The notes: generated from the sequence alone by a model not told the origin. 20,591 bases of DNA from Undibacterium sp. (GCA_014376575.1 JACMRF010000098.1:1-20591); one strand, 5' to 3'; shown: positions 6,973-15,559, counted from the stretch's first letter. Translations and numbers: made by a program.

Positions 6973-7572
6973 ATGAGTACAATTTTCTACGATAAAACGG
7001 ACAAAGGACGTGAAGAAATAGCTACCCGCAAATACCAGCTAGCGCCTAGATTACGGTCTTTATTGGTGATGATCGATGGAAAACAAACAGTCAACGATTT
7101 GCTTAAGAAAATTGGTGGACTAGGCTTAAATGAACAAAGCATTCAAGCACTGTTTGAGCAAGGGTTAATCGCAGAATCAGCCACTGTTGCGGCAATCCTG
7201 TCGACAGTAACACCCAGCGCAATAATTGAAAAAAATATAGAAGTTCCTCTTGAAGAGATAAAAATAAAAGCAACGCCAAAACTAGTGATTTCAGATAACC
7301 CTGAAGATAACGGACGCCGGATTCAAGTTATAAGTAAATTTTTTAATGAAACCATCAAAAGCACACTTGGTTTACGAGGATTCGCTTTGCAGATGAGGGT
7401 TGAGCGCGCATCAAACATGCAAGATTTCGAAGATTTAAGAAATGTGTATATAGAGGCGGTACTTAAGGCAAAGGGTAAAGAGATGGCAAGAAGTTTACGT
7501 GATCGTTTGGATCAACTGCTTTATTCTGAATCCGACATTAGTGTTGATGATAGTAAATATGAAGGTAAATAA
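6973..7572 (+). CDS. Protein of unknown function with a winged-helix-like N-terminal part
   Basis: A soluble 199-residue protein with no signal peptide or membrane segment. Residues 7-67 (TDKGREEIATRKYQL..., then LLVMIDGKQTVNDLLKKIGGLGLNEQSIQALFEQGLI) read like a small helical domain with a helix-turn-helix or winged-helix outline. A charged linker (about 85-110) and a second helical domain (112-185) follow. I recall similar openings in conserved uncharacterised Burkholderiales proteins but can name no family. The start is a choice between ATG 6973 (AAGG 12 bases upstream) and TTG 6967 (the same AAGG 6 bases upstream); the difference is two residues. It lies 96 bp after the small cysteine protein with no terminator seen between them, so it may belong to the iron operon's transcript. 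It ends at the shared terminator at 7605. Confidence 0.8.
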   Translation: MSTIFYDKTDKGREEIATRKYQLAPRLRSLLVMIDGKQTVNDLLKKIGGLGLNEQSIQALFEQGLIAESATVAAILSTVTPSAIIEKNIEVPLEEIKIKATPKLVISDNPEDNGRRIQVISKFFNETIKSTLGLRGFALQMRVERASNMQDFEDLRNVYIEAVLKAKGKEMARSLRDRLDQLLYSESDISVDDSKYEGK

Positions 7573-7604
7573 CGAAGCGTCTGAAGTTACGTTTTGTAAG
7601 CAAT

Positions 7605-7633
7605 AAAAAAGCCAGGAAATACCTGGCTTTTTT
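7605..7633. terminator. Bidirectional rho-independent terminator between convergent genes
   Basis: AAAAAAGCCAGG (7605-7616) pairs perfectly with CCTGGCTTTTTT (7622-7633) around a 5-base loop. The A-tract and T-tract make it work in both directions, closing the plus-strand unit that ends at 7572 and minus-strand ybiT that ends at 7654. Confidence 0.92.
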
Positions 7634-7653
7634 ATTAACTTGAATACTCTAAT

Positions 7654-9255
7654 TTACTCAATACCTTGGCTGGACAAGTATTCTTCGTAAGTGCCACTGT
7701 AATCAATAATTCCAGTTTCCTTAACCTCCAAAATACGGGTTGCCAAAGAAGACACGAACTCGCGATCATGCGACACAAATATCAAGGTGCCCGCATATTT
7801 TTCGAGTGCGATATTAAGTGACTCAATTGTTTCCATATCCATATGATTAGTCGGCTCATCCATCAACAACACATTATGGCGCCCGAGCATCAATTTGCCA
7901 TACATCATGCGACCTTTCTCACCACCAGAGAGGACTTTGACCGATTTTTTAACATCATCACCGCCGAACAACAAACGTCCAAGAATAGCTCGGACCGCTT
8001 GGTCATCGTCGCCTTCTTTGGTCCATTGCCCTATCCAGTCGGTCAGATTTTTATCTGTTGCAAATTCCTCGGTAGGATCTTGCGGCATATAGCCCGGATT
8101 TGCATTTTCAGCCCATTTGACGATACCTTTATCCGCACTAAGACGAGAGATTTCTTCTCCGCCTATACAGCGTAATAAGGTCGTTTTACCGACACCGTTG
8201 GCGCCGATGATGGCTATTCTTTCTCCAGCTTCGACCATCAGATCTAATCTGCTGAACAAAGTACGGTCATAGGTTTTAGATAAACCGCTTACTTCGACGG
8301 CAAGTCTATGTAATTTTTTCTCGCCATCAAAGCGTACAAACGGATTTTGTCGACTCGAAGGTTTGATATCCTCAATTTTGATTTTTTCTATCTGTTTCGC
8401 ACGCGACGTAGCTTGGCGCGCCTTAGATTTATTCGCTGCAAAACGACGTACAAAATCCTGCAATTCTAAAACTTTGTCTTTGGCCTTTGCATTGTTGGCC
8501 ATTTGCTGCGCACGAGCCTGTGAAGACGCCAGCATGTAATCATCGTAGTTGCCGGGATAGATCCTGAGCGTGCCGTAATCCATATCTGCCATATGAGTAC
8601 ATACCTGATTAAGGAAATGGCGATCATGGGAAATAATAATCATGGTGGAATTACGCTGATTCAAAATGTCTTCCAGCCAGCGGATCGTATTGATATCGAG
8701 GTTGTTGGTTGGCTCATCTAACAGCAAGATATCTGGGTTTGAAAATAGTGCCTGGGCCAGCAATACGCGCAGCTTCCAGCCTGGTGCGATGGCGCTCATC
8801 AGGCCATGATGCTGTTCGATAGGAATACCGGCACCGAGTAACAACTCCCCTGCCCTGGCTTCTGCAGTATAGCCGTCGTATTCGGCAAATTTAGCTTCCA
8901 GATCGGCCGCTTTCATGTAATCGTCATCGGTTGCTTCAGGGTTTGCATAGATGGCATCACGCTCAGCCATTGCCGCCCACATTTCTGTGTGTCCCATCAT
9001 GATGACATCGAGTACGCGCATGTCTTCGTAGGCAAACTGATCCTGGCGTAATTTACCCAGGCGTTCATGCTGGTCTAACATGACTGTGCCGCCTGATTGA
9101 TCTAGATCGCCGCCCAGAATTTTCATGAAGGTAGACTTACCACAGCCATTGGCACCAATCAAACCATAACGGTTACCGTCACCAAACTTGGCGGTGATGT
9201 TTTCAAAAATTGGCTTTGGGCCAAACTGCATCGTAATATTTGCGGTAGAAAGCAC
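7654..9255 (-). CDS. ybiT: ABC-F subfamily ATPase, YbiT type
   Basis: A 533-residue cytoplasmic protein with two ABC ATPase domains in one chain and no membrane segments. It matches E. coli YbiT (530 residues) closely throughout, as far as I can recall that sequence. Domain one has Walker [10 protein letters not shown] (34-42) and Walker B LLLDEP (177-182). Its signature is the degenerate APGWKLRV, as in YbiT itself. The basic linker (about 255-310) contains the YbiT-like SRQNPFVRF. Domain two has Walker [10 protein letters not shown] (351-359), signature LSGGEKG (442-448) and Walker B LLMDEP (463-468). ABC-F proteins bind the ribosomal E site and act on translation; YbiT's exact role is unsettled. 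The start is GTG at 9255, with AAAAGG 6 bases before it. It is probably transcribed alone, since terminators flank it on both sides. Confidence 0.95.
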   Translation of the reverse strand: MLSTANITMQFGPKPIFENITAKFGDGNRYGLIGANGCGKSTFMKILGGDLDQSGGTVMLDQHERLGKLRQDQFAYEDMRVLDVIMMGHTEMWAAMAERDAIYANPEATDDDYMKAADLEAKFAEYDGYTAEARAGELLLGAGIPIEQHHGLMSAIAPGWKLRVLLAQALFSNPDILLLDEPTNNLDINTIRWLEDILNQRNSTMIIISHDRHFLNQVCTHMADMDYGTLRIYPGNYDDYMLASSQARAQQMANNAKAKDKVLELQDFVRRFAANKSKARQATSRAKQIEKIKIEDIKPSSRQNPFVRFDGEKKLHRLAVEVSGLSKTYDRTLFSRLDLMVEAGERIAIIGANGVGKTTLLRCIGGEEISRLSADKGIVKWAENANPGYMPQDPTEEFATDKNLTDWIGQWTKEGDDDQAVRAILGRLLFGGDDVKKSVKVLSGGEKGRMMYGKLMLGRHNVLLMDEPTNHMDMETIESLNIALEKYAGTLIFVSHDREFVSSLATRILEVKETGIIDYSGTYEEYLSSQGIE

Positions 9256-9374
9256 TTAAAAACCTTTTGCGATATGAGAATAAATTAACCTTTGATTATA
9301 ACATTGCCCGAACAAAGGACTGATTTTCGGGCGGTTATTTGCGATTATCAATTAATTCTTTGAAGGCTAAAATA

Positions 9375-9406
9375 AAAAAGGCGCACCAAAAAGGTTGCGC
9401 CTTTTT
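9375..9406. terminator. Bidirectional-looking rho-independent terminator
   Basis: AAAAAGGCGCA (9375-9385) pairs with TGCGCCTTTTT (9396-9406) around a 10-base loop. On the minus strand it lies 34 bp after the stop of the hydratase/dehydrogenase fusion and separates it from ybiT. Confidence 0.9.
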
Positions 9407-9439
9407 AACTACATTGCAAAAATTACAGCATGCGAAACA

Positions 9440-11518
9440 TTAGTTAAACCCTTTTCCTTCAGCTGCCAGTTTAACCATTAATGGCGCTGGCTTCCATGCG
9501 TCTCCGTGTCGTCCTTTTGCATATTTGTCCATCGCCAAAATAACATTCGTCAAGCCAACGGTATCTGCGTAAAACATAGGCCCACCGCGATGTAACGGGA
9601 AGCCGTAGCCTGTTAAATAAACCATATCGATGTCTGAGGCGCGTGTTGCTATGCCTTCTTCCAAAATGTACGCACCCTCGTTCACTAGAGCGTAGATCAG
9701 ACGTTCTGTGATTTCCTGATCAGAAATTTTGCGTCGCTCAATGCCTAAATCGGCAGAATGTTTAATGATCATGTCATTCACTAGCTGCGAAGGATACGGC
9801 TTGCGATCACCGGGTTTGTAGTCATACCAGCCTGCACCTGTTTTTTGACCGAAACGTCCAAGCTCACAGAGCAAATCCGCTGTCTTTGAATAAGTAACAT
9901 GCGGCTTGTCGATATAGCGGCGTTTGCGGATATACCAACCAATGTCGTTACCAGCCAGATCACCCATGCGGAAAGGTCCCATGGCAAAACCGAGTTTTTC
10001 GACGGCTTTGTCAACTTGCTCTGGTGTACAACCTTCTTCCAATAAGAATCCCGCCTGGCGGCTGTATTGTTCAATCATACGGTTGCCGATAAAGCCATCG
10101 CACACACCGGAAACCACACCGGTTTTTTTGATTTTTTTAGATAGCGCCAGTACCGTTGCTAGCACGTCTTTCGCTGTTTTTTTACCGCGAACGATTTCCA
10201 GTAATTTCATTACGTTGGCAGGGCTGAAAAAATGGGTTCCAATCACGTCTTGAGGGCGCTTGGTAAAGCTGGCAATCATATCAACATCTAAGGTTGAGGT
10301 ATTTGAAGCGAGAATGGCACCTGGTTTCATTACTTCATCGAGCTTCTTGAAGACCTGCTCCTTAACGCCCATCTCTTCAAAAACCGCTTCAATGACGATA
10401 TCTGCATCCGCAATTGCTTCGTAGGACAAGGTGCCCGTAATCAGGCCAACGCGCTGATCAAATTTTTCTTGGGTCAGTTTGCCCTTTTTAAAGGTATTTT
10501 CGTAATTTTTACGAATGGTAGCTAAACCTTTGTCCAGTGCTTCTTGTTTCATTTCTAGAATTTGGACTGGAATGCCGGCGTTCGCAAAGTTCATCGCGAT
10601 ACCACCACCCATCGTGCCTCCTCCAATGACGGCAACCGCTTTAATGGAGCGCGTTGGCGTATCTTCCGGTACATCTGGCAACTTACTTGCTGCTCGCTCG
10701 CCAAAAAAAGCATGACGTAGGGCTTTGGATTCTGTTGTCTGTACTAACTCAAGAAATAAACCACGTTCTACCTCTAATCCATCATCAAATTTCTTGGTGA
10801 CAGCCGCTGCAACCGCCTCAACACATTTTAATGGCGCTGGAAATGGCCCAGACATGGCGCGCACTGTATTGCGTGAAAATTGTAAGAACGCTTCGTGATT
10901 AGGATAATCAATCTTGATGTCTCTTACACGGGGTAATGGGCGAGCATCCGCTATTTTGTTTGCAAATGCGATCGCACCTTGCATTAAATCTCCGGCGATC
11001 ATTTCGTTAAACAAGGCAGTGCCCGCCAATTTCTCTGATACGACTGGCGCGCCAGAAACGATCATATTCAAGGCCATTTCCAAGCCTAGAACGCGAGGTA
11101 GGCGCTGTGTGCCACCTGCGCCGGGCAAGATGCCCAATTTTACTTCTGGCAGTGCAATTTGGGCACCTGCCGTGGCGACTCGATAATGACATCCCAAAGC
11201 CAATTCAAGCCCGCCGCCCATGCATACCGAATGAATTGCTGCGAGAACCGGCTTACTAGCGTTCTCTAAGACATTAATAACAGTATGAAGAGACGGTTCG
11301 GCAAATGCTTTTGGTGAATTGAATTCTTTAATATCCGCACCGCCCGAGAAAGCTTTGCCGGCACCAGTAATCACAATCGCTTTGACGGCATCGTCATTTA
11401 ATGCAAGCTGCATGCAATCAACAATCGCACTTCGGGTCGATTGGCCTAAGCCGTTCACGGGAGGATTGTTCATTGTGATGACGGCAATGTTGCCGCTGAC
11501 TTGATATTCTGCGCTCAT
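9440..11518 (-). CDS. Fused enoyl-CoA hydratase / 3-hydroxyacyl-CoA dehydrogenase (FadB/FadJ-like)
   Basis: A 692-residue bifunctional beta-oxidation enzyme: it hydrates 2-enoyl-CoA and then oxidises the 3-hydroxyacyl-CoA with NAD. The N-terminal crotonase domain (1-190) has an oxyanion-hole segment (GGADIKEF, 59-66) and both catalytic glutamates: E105 in GGGLELALG and E125 in PEVKLGILPGAGGTQR. A linker follows, then the NAD-binding fold VIGGGTMGGG (297-306), catalytic His 429 in GTHFFSPANVMKLLE with its partner E441, and two C-terminal helical domains. The length fits the short EHHADH-like form rather than FadB (about 715-730). AGGA lies 6 bases before the ATG. The gene sits alone between a terminator and a promoter region carrying the palindrome at 11604-11619, shared with the ligase and livH promoters. 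No thiolase or acyl-CoA dehydrogenase gene is nearby. Confidence 0.93.
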   Translation of the reverse strand: MSAEYQVSGNIAVITMNNPPVNGLGQSTRSAIVDCMQLALNDDAVKAIVITGAGKAFSGGADIKEFNSPKAFAEPSLHTVINVLENASKPVLAAIHSVCMGGGLELALGCHYRVATAGAQIALPEVKLGILPGAGGTQRLPRVLGLEMALNMIVSGAPVVSEKLAGTALFNEMIAGDLMQGAIAFANKIADARPLPRVRDIKIDYPNHEAFLQFSRNTVRAMSGPFPAPLKCVEAVAAAVTKKFDDGLEVERGLFLELVQTTESKALRHAFFGERAASKLPDVPEDTPTRSIKAVAVIGGGTMGGGIAMNFANAGIPVQILEMKQEALDKGLATIRKNYENTFKKGKLTQEKFDQRVGLITGTLSYEAIADADIVIEAVFEEMGVKEQVFKKLDEVMKPGAILASNTSTLDVDMIASFTKRPQDVIGTHFFSPANVMKLLEIVRGKKTAKDVLATVLALSKKIKKTGVVSGVCDGFIGNRMIEQYSRQAGFLLEEGCTPEQVDKAVEKLGFAMGPFRMGDLAGNDIGWYIRKRRYIDKPHVTYSKTADLLCELGRFGQKTGAGWYDYKPGDRKPYPSQLVNDMIIKHSADLGIERRKISDQEITERLIYALVNEGAYILEEGIATRASDIDMVYLTGYGFPLHRGGPMFYADTVGLTNVILAMDKYAKGRHGDAWKPAPLMVKLAAEGKGFN

Positions 11519-11603
11519 GTCTCTTCCTAAAAGTTAAATTGCTTTGTTCGTTTGTCGTAAAAATCTATCTGAATCAAAATTTCACAATTACTATACCGCA
11601 AAA

Positions 11604-11619
11604 TAGAACGGTCGTATTA
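11604..11619. promoter_or_regulatory. Predicted TetR-type operator, site A (upstream of the hydratase/dehydrogenase gene)
   Basis: TAGAACGGTCGTATTA is an imperfect palindrome with an ACG-GT-CGT core, 85 bp upstream of the start codon of the minus-strand fusion gene. It resembles site B (15501-15516) and site C (18644-18655). A TATAGT that could serve as -10 lies just downstream on the minus strand. Confidence 0.5.
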
Positions 11620-11674
11620 TTTAATAATGAAATTATTCCAATACGTTTTTAATGTAAATAGAGGGAAAGTTTTA

Positions 11675-11756
11675 TATACTCCCCCTAAATTTTTATAAAA
11701 ATAGCCAAATGCGCATACCAATAATGCGTTACGAAAAATTACTGGGGGGTAGTATA
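11675..11756. repeat. Long imperfect inverted repeat behind livF
   Basis: The left arm (11675-11694) reads TATACT, C5, TAAATTTTT. The right arm (11734-11756) reads AAAAATTACT, G6, TAGTATA. They pair with small bulges over about 20 bp around a 39-base spacer that itself contains two AATGCG copies. The structure begins 21 bp after the livF stop on the minus strand and may be the transcript end of the liv operon or a small mobile-type repeat. It lacks a clean T-run, so I do not call it a terminator. The rest of the 259-bp gap holds only site A and AT-rich sequence. Confidence 0.55.
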
Positions 11757-11777
11757 AATATATAAGTAGTGCAAAAA

Positions 11778-12479
11778 TTATACTTCTAACCATTCCTTAC
11801 GGATTGTCTCGTTTGCACGTAAGTCGGCTGGCGTTCCTTCAAATACGATGCTCCCATGCCCCATCACATAGACTCGCTGGGAAATTTCTAAAGCAATCGC
11901 GAGTTTTTGCTCCACTAAAAGCACCGATATACCTCGATTTTTCAGTTCCTTGAGATATTCAGCAACCAGATCAACAATTTTGGGTGCCAGGCCCTCAGTA
12001 GGCTCATCAATCATAATCAGATCGGGGTCTCCCATCAGAGTGCGACATAACGTGAGCATTTGTTGTTCTCCGCCCGATAAAACGCCGGCAGACGTATTTT
12101 GACGCTCTTTTAATCTAGGGAACATCTGATACATGTCATCCAGAACCCAGCGTGATTTTTTATTGGATTTTTCGCCCAAGATTAAATTTTGTTCTACCGT
12201 CAGACTAGGGAAAATGTCCCGATTCTCAGGAACATACCCCAAACCCTTGTGCGCGATCTGAAAAGCTTTCATTCCAATAATTTCTTCTCCCTTAAATAGG
12301 ATGGATCCATTGGCATCCACTTGCCCCATTGCCGCTTTTATTGTGGTGGAACGACCAACGCCATTTCGGCCTAACAAGCTGACAATTTCGCCTTGGTTTA
12401 CGACCATATTCACGCCGTGCAAAACATGACTCTTGCCGTAAAAAGCGTTTAAGTCCTTAATCTCAAGTAAGGTGCTCAT
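11778..12479 (-). CDS. livF: LivF-type ABC transporter ATPase with Walker A Lys replaced by Arg
   Basis: A 233-residue cytoplasmic ATPase subunit of the hydrophobic amino acid transporter (HAAT) family, last gene of livHMGF. The order of motifs is normal: Walker A region GRNGVGRST (37-45), signature LSGGEQQ (134-140) and Walker B LIMIDEP (154-160) followed by TEGLAP. The Walker A lysine, which normally contacts the ATP phosphates, is Arg 43 (codon CGT at 12351-12353). I recall the same GVGRST form in other betaproteobacterial LivF relatives, so it may be a lineage trait rather than an error. The ATG overlaps the livG stop by four bases (ATGA), so translation is coupled. The symbol follows the family; the cargo is probably not branched-chain amino acids, judging from the ligase next door. 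Confidence 0.9.
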   Translation of the reverse strand: MSTLLEIKDLNAFYGKSHVLHGVNMVVNQGEIVSLLGRNGVGRSTTIKAAMGQVDANGSILFKGEEIIGMKAFQIAHKGLGYVPENRDIFPSLTVEQNLILGEKSNKKSRWVLDDMYQMFPRLKERQNTSAGVLSGGEQQMLTLCRTLMGDPDLIMIDEPTEGLAPKIVDLVAEYLKELKNRGISVLLVEQKLAIALEISQRVYVMGHGSIVFEGTPADLRANETIRKEWLEV

Positions 12480-13243
12480 GCAGCAACCTCAGCAGGTGCA
12501 TGACCACCTAAATAGGCATCTTTCACTTTTTGATTATTGCGAATATTGATCGGTGTATCGCAGGCGATCACTTCGCCATAGACCACTACGGCAATTTTGT
12601 CAGCCAAGCCAAACACTACGCTCATATCATGTTCTACCATTAGTAAAGTTTTTCCGATTGTGACCTTGCGTATCAGTTCTACTGCCGCATCAGATTCTGA
12701 ACGACTCATACCTGCAGTCGGTTCATCAAGCAAAATAACGTCGGCACCGCCGGCAATGGTAATGCCGATTTCTAATGCACGTTGCTCAGCGTAGGTGAGT
12801 AAGCCAGCTGTTATGTCACGCCTACGTTTCAACCCTATCTGCTCGAGTACTGCTTCAGCACGTTCATGCGCATCTTTTAATCCATTGAGCCTGTGCCAGA
12901 ACGAATACTTGTAACCCAGAGACCATAAAACTGCACAGCGTAAATTCTCGTAGACCGACAAACGATGAAAAATATTAGTAATTTGAAAGCTACGAGATAA
13001 TCCCCGGCGATTAATTTCAAATGGACGTAATGCATTAGTGCTCTCGCCATTTAAAAGGATATCGCCAGAACTAATAGGGAAACGTCCCGAAATTAAATTG
13101 AATAAGGTCGATTTACCCGCGCCATTGGGGCCAATGATGGCAAAGCGTTCGCCTTTGGGAACTTGTAGTGTTGCACCACGAATGATCTCGGATTTACCAA
13201 AACTTTTTCTGACGTCTTTTAACTCCAAAGAAAACTGACTCAT
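12476..13243 (-). CDS. livG: LivG-type ABC transporter ATPase
   Basis: A 255-residue ATPase subunit that pairs with LivF. It shows Walker A GPNGAGKST (38-46), the Q-loop in RSFQITNIF (84-92), a signature written LTYAEQ (149-154) in place of the usual LSYGEQ or LSGGQ, Walker B ILLDEP (170-175) followed by TAGMSRSE, and the switch histidine in VEHDM. The LivG-specific insertion after the Q-loop (about 100-130) is present. Walker A is intact here, unlike in LivF, so this subunit should bind ATP normally. The start ATG overlaps the livM stop, and its stop overlaps the livF start, each by four bases. The length is normal for LivG (about 255). Confidence 0.93.
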   Translation of the reverse strand: MSQFSLELKDVRKSFGKSEIIRGATLQVPKGERFAIIGPNGAGKSTLFNLISGRFPISSGDILLNGESTNALRPFEINRRGLSRSFQITNIFHRLSVYENLRCAVLWSLGYKYSFWHRLNGLKDAHERAEAVLEQIGLKRRRDITAGLLTYAEQRALEIGITIAGGADVILLDEPTAGMSRSESDAAVELIRKVTIGKTLLMVEHDMSVVFGLADKIAVVVYGEVIACDTPINIRNNQKVKDAYLGGHAPAEVAA

Positions 13244-14526
13244 GCGTATGCCCTCCGCATCTGATCTTCAATTTCAGTATTCACTTCGCTCCATTTATGT
13301 CCAAATACTTCCTTATAGCGTAAAAAACCGACGATTCCTGCTGCAATCAAGAGCAAGGCGACAAGCCATGCACCAGGTTTCGTCGCATCTACCATAAAAC
13401 CAAATAAATTCATCTCGCTAGATGATGAGCTATCCAAGGTGCGCTGATAGAGCATTTCGATGGCCATGATGCTACCGATAAGGATAGATACGGATGCCAG
13501 AACAATCTTCCACATAGCGGGCCAAACACGCTTAAACAAACCGTATTTTGCTACCCGTAGGTTCATCATTAAAATACTGGCGATTCCCCCAGGCGCATAC
13601 ATCACAATCAGAATGAAAAATATACCCAAATATAGTTGCCATGCTTTAGTTATGTCGGACAAGATAACCGTCAAAATCACCCCCAATACTGCACCGATCA
13701 AAGGCCCAAAGAAAAATCCTATTCCGCCTATGAAAGTAAATAGAAGTACTGCTCCCGAACGAATGGCACTCACGTTTTCCGCTGTAACAATTTCAAAATT
13801 AATGGCAGATAAACCACCTGAAATCCCAGCAAAAAAAGCCGATAAAATGAGCGTTAAATAGCGCACCCATTGTGTGTCGTATCCAATAAACTCAACGCGT
13901 TCCGGATTATCCCTAACTGCGTTGGCCAACCGACCCAGAGGTGTTTGCGTGAACGCATACATGCCAATTGTGCTGATAAAAAGCCAAAATGTGATTAGGT
14001 AATATACTTGTATCTGCGGACCGTAAGTGATACCCATGAATGACTGACCTACGACACGATTTGTCGATATACCTCCTTCTCCCCCGAAGAAGCTAGGAAA
14101 CATGAGTGAACTTGCAAACACTAGCTCAACCATGCCCAACGTGATCATAGAGAAAGTGGTTCCGGATTTTTTAGTGGTGACATAACCAAACAAAATACCA
14201 AAAAACACGCCGGCAATACCACCAACCAAAGGTACCAGCGTGATCGGAAAGTTGAAGCTGTCATTGCTCACCAAATTGATTGTATGAATGGCGAAAAATG
14301 CACCGAGACCAGAGTACACGGCGTGACCAAAAGAAAGCATTCCACCTTGCCCCAAGAGCATGTTGAAAGATAATCCAAAGATCATTACCGTGCCCATTGT
14401 GCAGAGCAAGGAAAGTGATCCACCGCTAGTAAATATGAGTGGCGCGATTATTAGGAGTAATGCAAAGCTACTCCATATAATCCAACGCGCTAAATTGAGA
14501 GGTTTGTAAGTTAATGTAGTTGTCAT
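13240..14526 (-). CDS. livM: LivM-type ABC transporter permease with a C-terminal extension
   Basis: A 428-residue inner-membrane permease of the HAAT family. The core (about 15-320) holds the typical LivM helices with GLSFNMLLGQGGMLSFGHAVYSGLGA (51-76), the cytoplasmic coupling segment TPLGRLANAVRDNPERVEFIGYD (195-217), and the closing YAPGGIASIL (310-319). Beyond that lies an extension of about 105 residues with two further hydrophobic helices (about 339-358 and 386-402), a Ser-rich loop (366-370) and a charged tail. The usual permease ends near the APGGI motif, so the extension is an extra module whose role I cannot name. It starts at ATG 14526, three bases after the livH stop, with AAGGAT seven bases upstream; its stop overlaps livG. 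Confidence 0.93.
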   Translation of the reverse strand: MTTTLTYKPLNLARWIIWSSFALLLIIAPLIFTSGGSLSLLCTMGTVMIFGLSFNMLLGQGGMLSFGHAVYSGLGAFFAIHTINLVSNDSFNFPITLVPLVGGIAGVFFGILFGYVTTKKSGTTFSMITLGMVELVFASSLMFPSFFGGEGGISTNRVVGQSFMGITYGPQIQVYYLITFWLFISTIGMYAFTQTPLGRLANAVRDNPERVEFIGYDTQWVRYLTLILSAFFAGISGGLSAINFEIVTAENVSAIRSGAVLLFTFIGGIGFFFGPLIGAVLGVILTVILSDITKAWQLYLGIFFILIVMYAPGGIASILMMNLRVAKYGLFKRVWPAMWKIVLASVSILIGSIMAIEMLYQRTLDSSSSSEMNLFGFMVDATKPGAWLVALLLIAAGIVGFLRYKEVFGHKWSEVNTEIEDQMRRAYA

Positions 14527-14529
14527 ATT

Positions 14530-15477
14530 TTATCCTTCGCGAGTGCCAAGTAAGCCTCGTGGCCGGAAGATGAGAATAAGTACCAGTAATAGGTACGGAA
14601 GGATCGGGGCCGCCTGCGCAATGGTGAGACTGAGCAAGGGATAGCCAGGCGTATTTGCCGTGATGAGCAGTCCTGCTTTACTTAGTAAGGAAATAAGGGA
14701 GTAATCCAGCGCTACGGCAAAGGTCTGCGCTACTCCAATCAAGATCGACGCAATGAACGCGCCGGCAAGTGATCCCATTCCTCCGACAACTACAACCACG
14801 AAAATAATACTACCTAATGTGCCGGCCATGCCTGGTTCAGTGATGAAGGCATTGCCGCCAACTACACCAGCCAAGCCAGCTAACGCGCACCCACCACCAA
14901 AAACCAACATAAACACGCGTGGCACATTGTGTCCTAGCGCCTCCACCATATCGGGATGCGTCAATGCAGCTTGTATGACCAAGCCAATCCTAGTACGGGT
15001 CAACAACAGATAAATAGAGAGCAGCATCAACAATGCCACCAGCATCATAAATCCACGGTACATCGGAAATGTCGTTGTATAGATCGTGAATAGCGGACCA
15101 TCGAGCATCGCAGGGATAGCATAAGGAACGGTAGAGCGTCCCCATATCAGCTGAACTACTTCCACGATGACATAGGAAAGACCAAAAGTGAATAAAAGTT
15201 CTGGAATATGACCGTATTTATGGACTGAACGCAAACCATATCGCTCAACCATTGCACCTAAAAATCCAACTAAAAGCGGTGTGATAAACAACGCAGGCCA
15301 AAATCCAAGTTGGTTGCTAATTGTGTAGGCAAAATATGCGCCTATCATATAAAAACTGGCATGGGCGAAATTTAAGACCCCCATCATACTAAATATTAAG
15401 GTAAGACCCGACGAGAGCATGAACAACAGCAGGCCATAGCTAACGCCGTTAAGTAGCGTAATTAGTGTGAACTCCAC
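14530..15477 (-). CDS. livH: LivH-type ABC transporter permease
   Basis: A 315-residue inner-membrane permease with about eight hydrophobic helices. Family marks are LNGVSYGLLLFMLSSGLTLIFSMMGVLNFAHASFYM at residues 9-44, the coupling region RTRIGLVIQAALTHPDMVEALGHNV, GGMGSLAGAFIASILIG, and the final RPRGLLG. The start is GTG at 15477, with AAGGA 8 bases upstream. It is the first gene after an intrinsic terminator that follows the binding-protein gene, and the perfect palindrome at 15503-15514 lies only 26 bp before its start codon. It therefore probably has its own controlled promoter or lives on readthrough. The length is normal for LivH (about 300). Confidence 0.93.
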   Translation of the reverse strand: MEFTLITLLNGVSYGLLLFMLSSGLTLIFSMMGVLNFAHASFYMIGAYFAYTISNQLGFWPALFITPLLVGFLGAMVERYGLRSVHKYGHIPELLFTFGLSYVIVEVVQLIWGRSTVPYAIPAMLDGPLFTIYTTTFPMYRGFMMLVALLMLLSIYLLLTRTRIGLVIQAALTHPDMVEALGHNVPRVFMLVFGGGCALAGLAGVVGGNAFITEPGMAGTLGSIIFVVVVVGGMGSLAGAFIASILIGVAQTFAVALDYSLISLLSKAGLLITANTPGYPLLSLTIAQAAPILPYLLLVLILIFRPRGLLGTREG

Positions 15478-15500
15478 AGAGCAGATCCTTAAAAAATTTA

Positions 15501-15516
15501 TGGAACGATCGTTCTA
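15501..15516. promoter_or_regulatory. Predicted TetR-type operator, site B (upstream of livH)
   Basis: TGGAACGATCGTTCTA contains the perfect 12-bp palindrome GAACGATCGTTC (15503-15514). It lies between the terminator of the binding-protein gene and livH, 26 bp before the GTG. It shares the ACG-NN-CGT core with sites A and C. Confidence 0.6.
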
Positions 15517-15524
15517 TTTATGAG

Positions 15525-15559
15525 AAAAAAAAGAGAGCGCACAAAATGTGCCGCTCTCT
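15525..15559 (-). terminator. Strong intrinsic terminator between the binding-protein gene and livH
   Basis: On the minus strand AGAGAGCG (15559-15552) and CGCTCTCT (15539-15532) form an 8-bp stem, extended by CACA/TGTG inside with one bulged base. Eight T follow at once (the A-tract 15525-15532). It begins 18 bp after the stop codon. It should make the binding-protein mRNA more abundant than the permease and ATPase mRNA. Confidence 0.88.

Noticed and set aside
8748..8799. Degenerate ABC signature in the first domain of the ABC-F protein as a defect
   Set aside because: E. coli YbiT, as recalled, has the same APGWKLRV form, so it is a trait of the subfamily.
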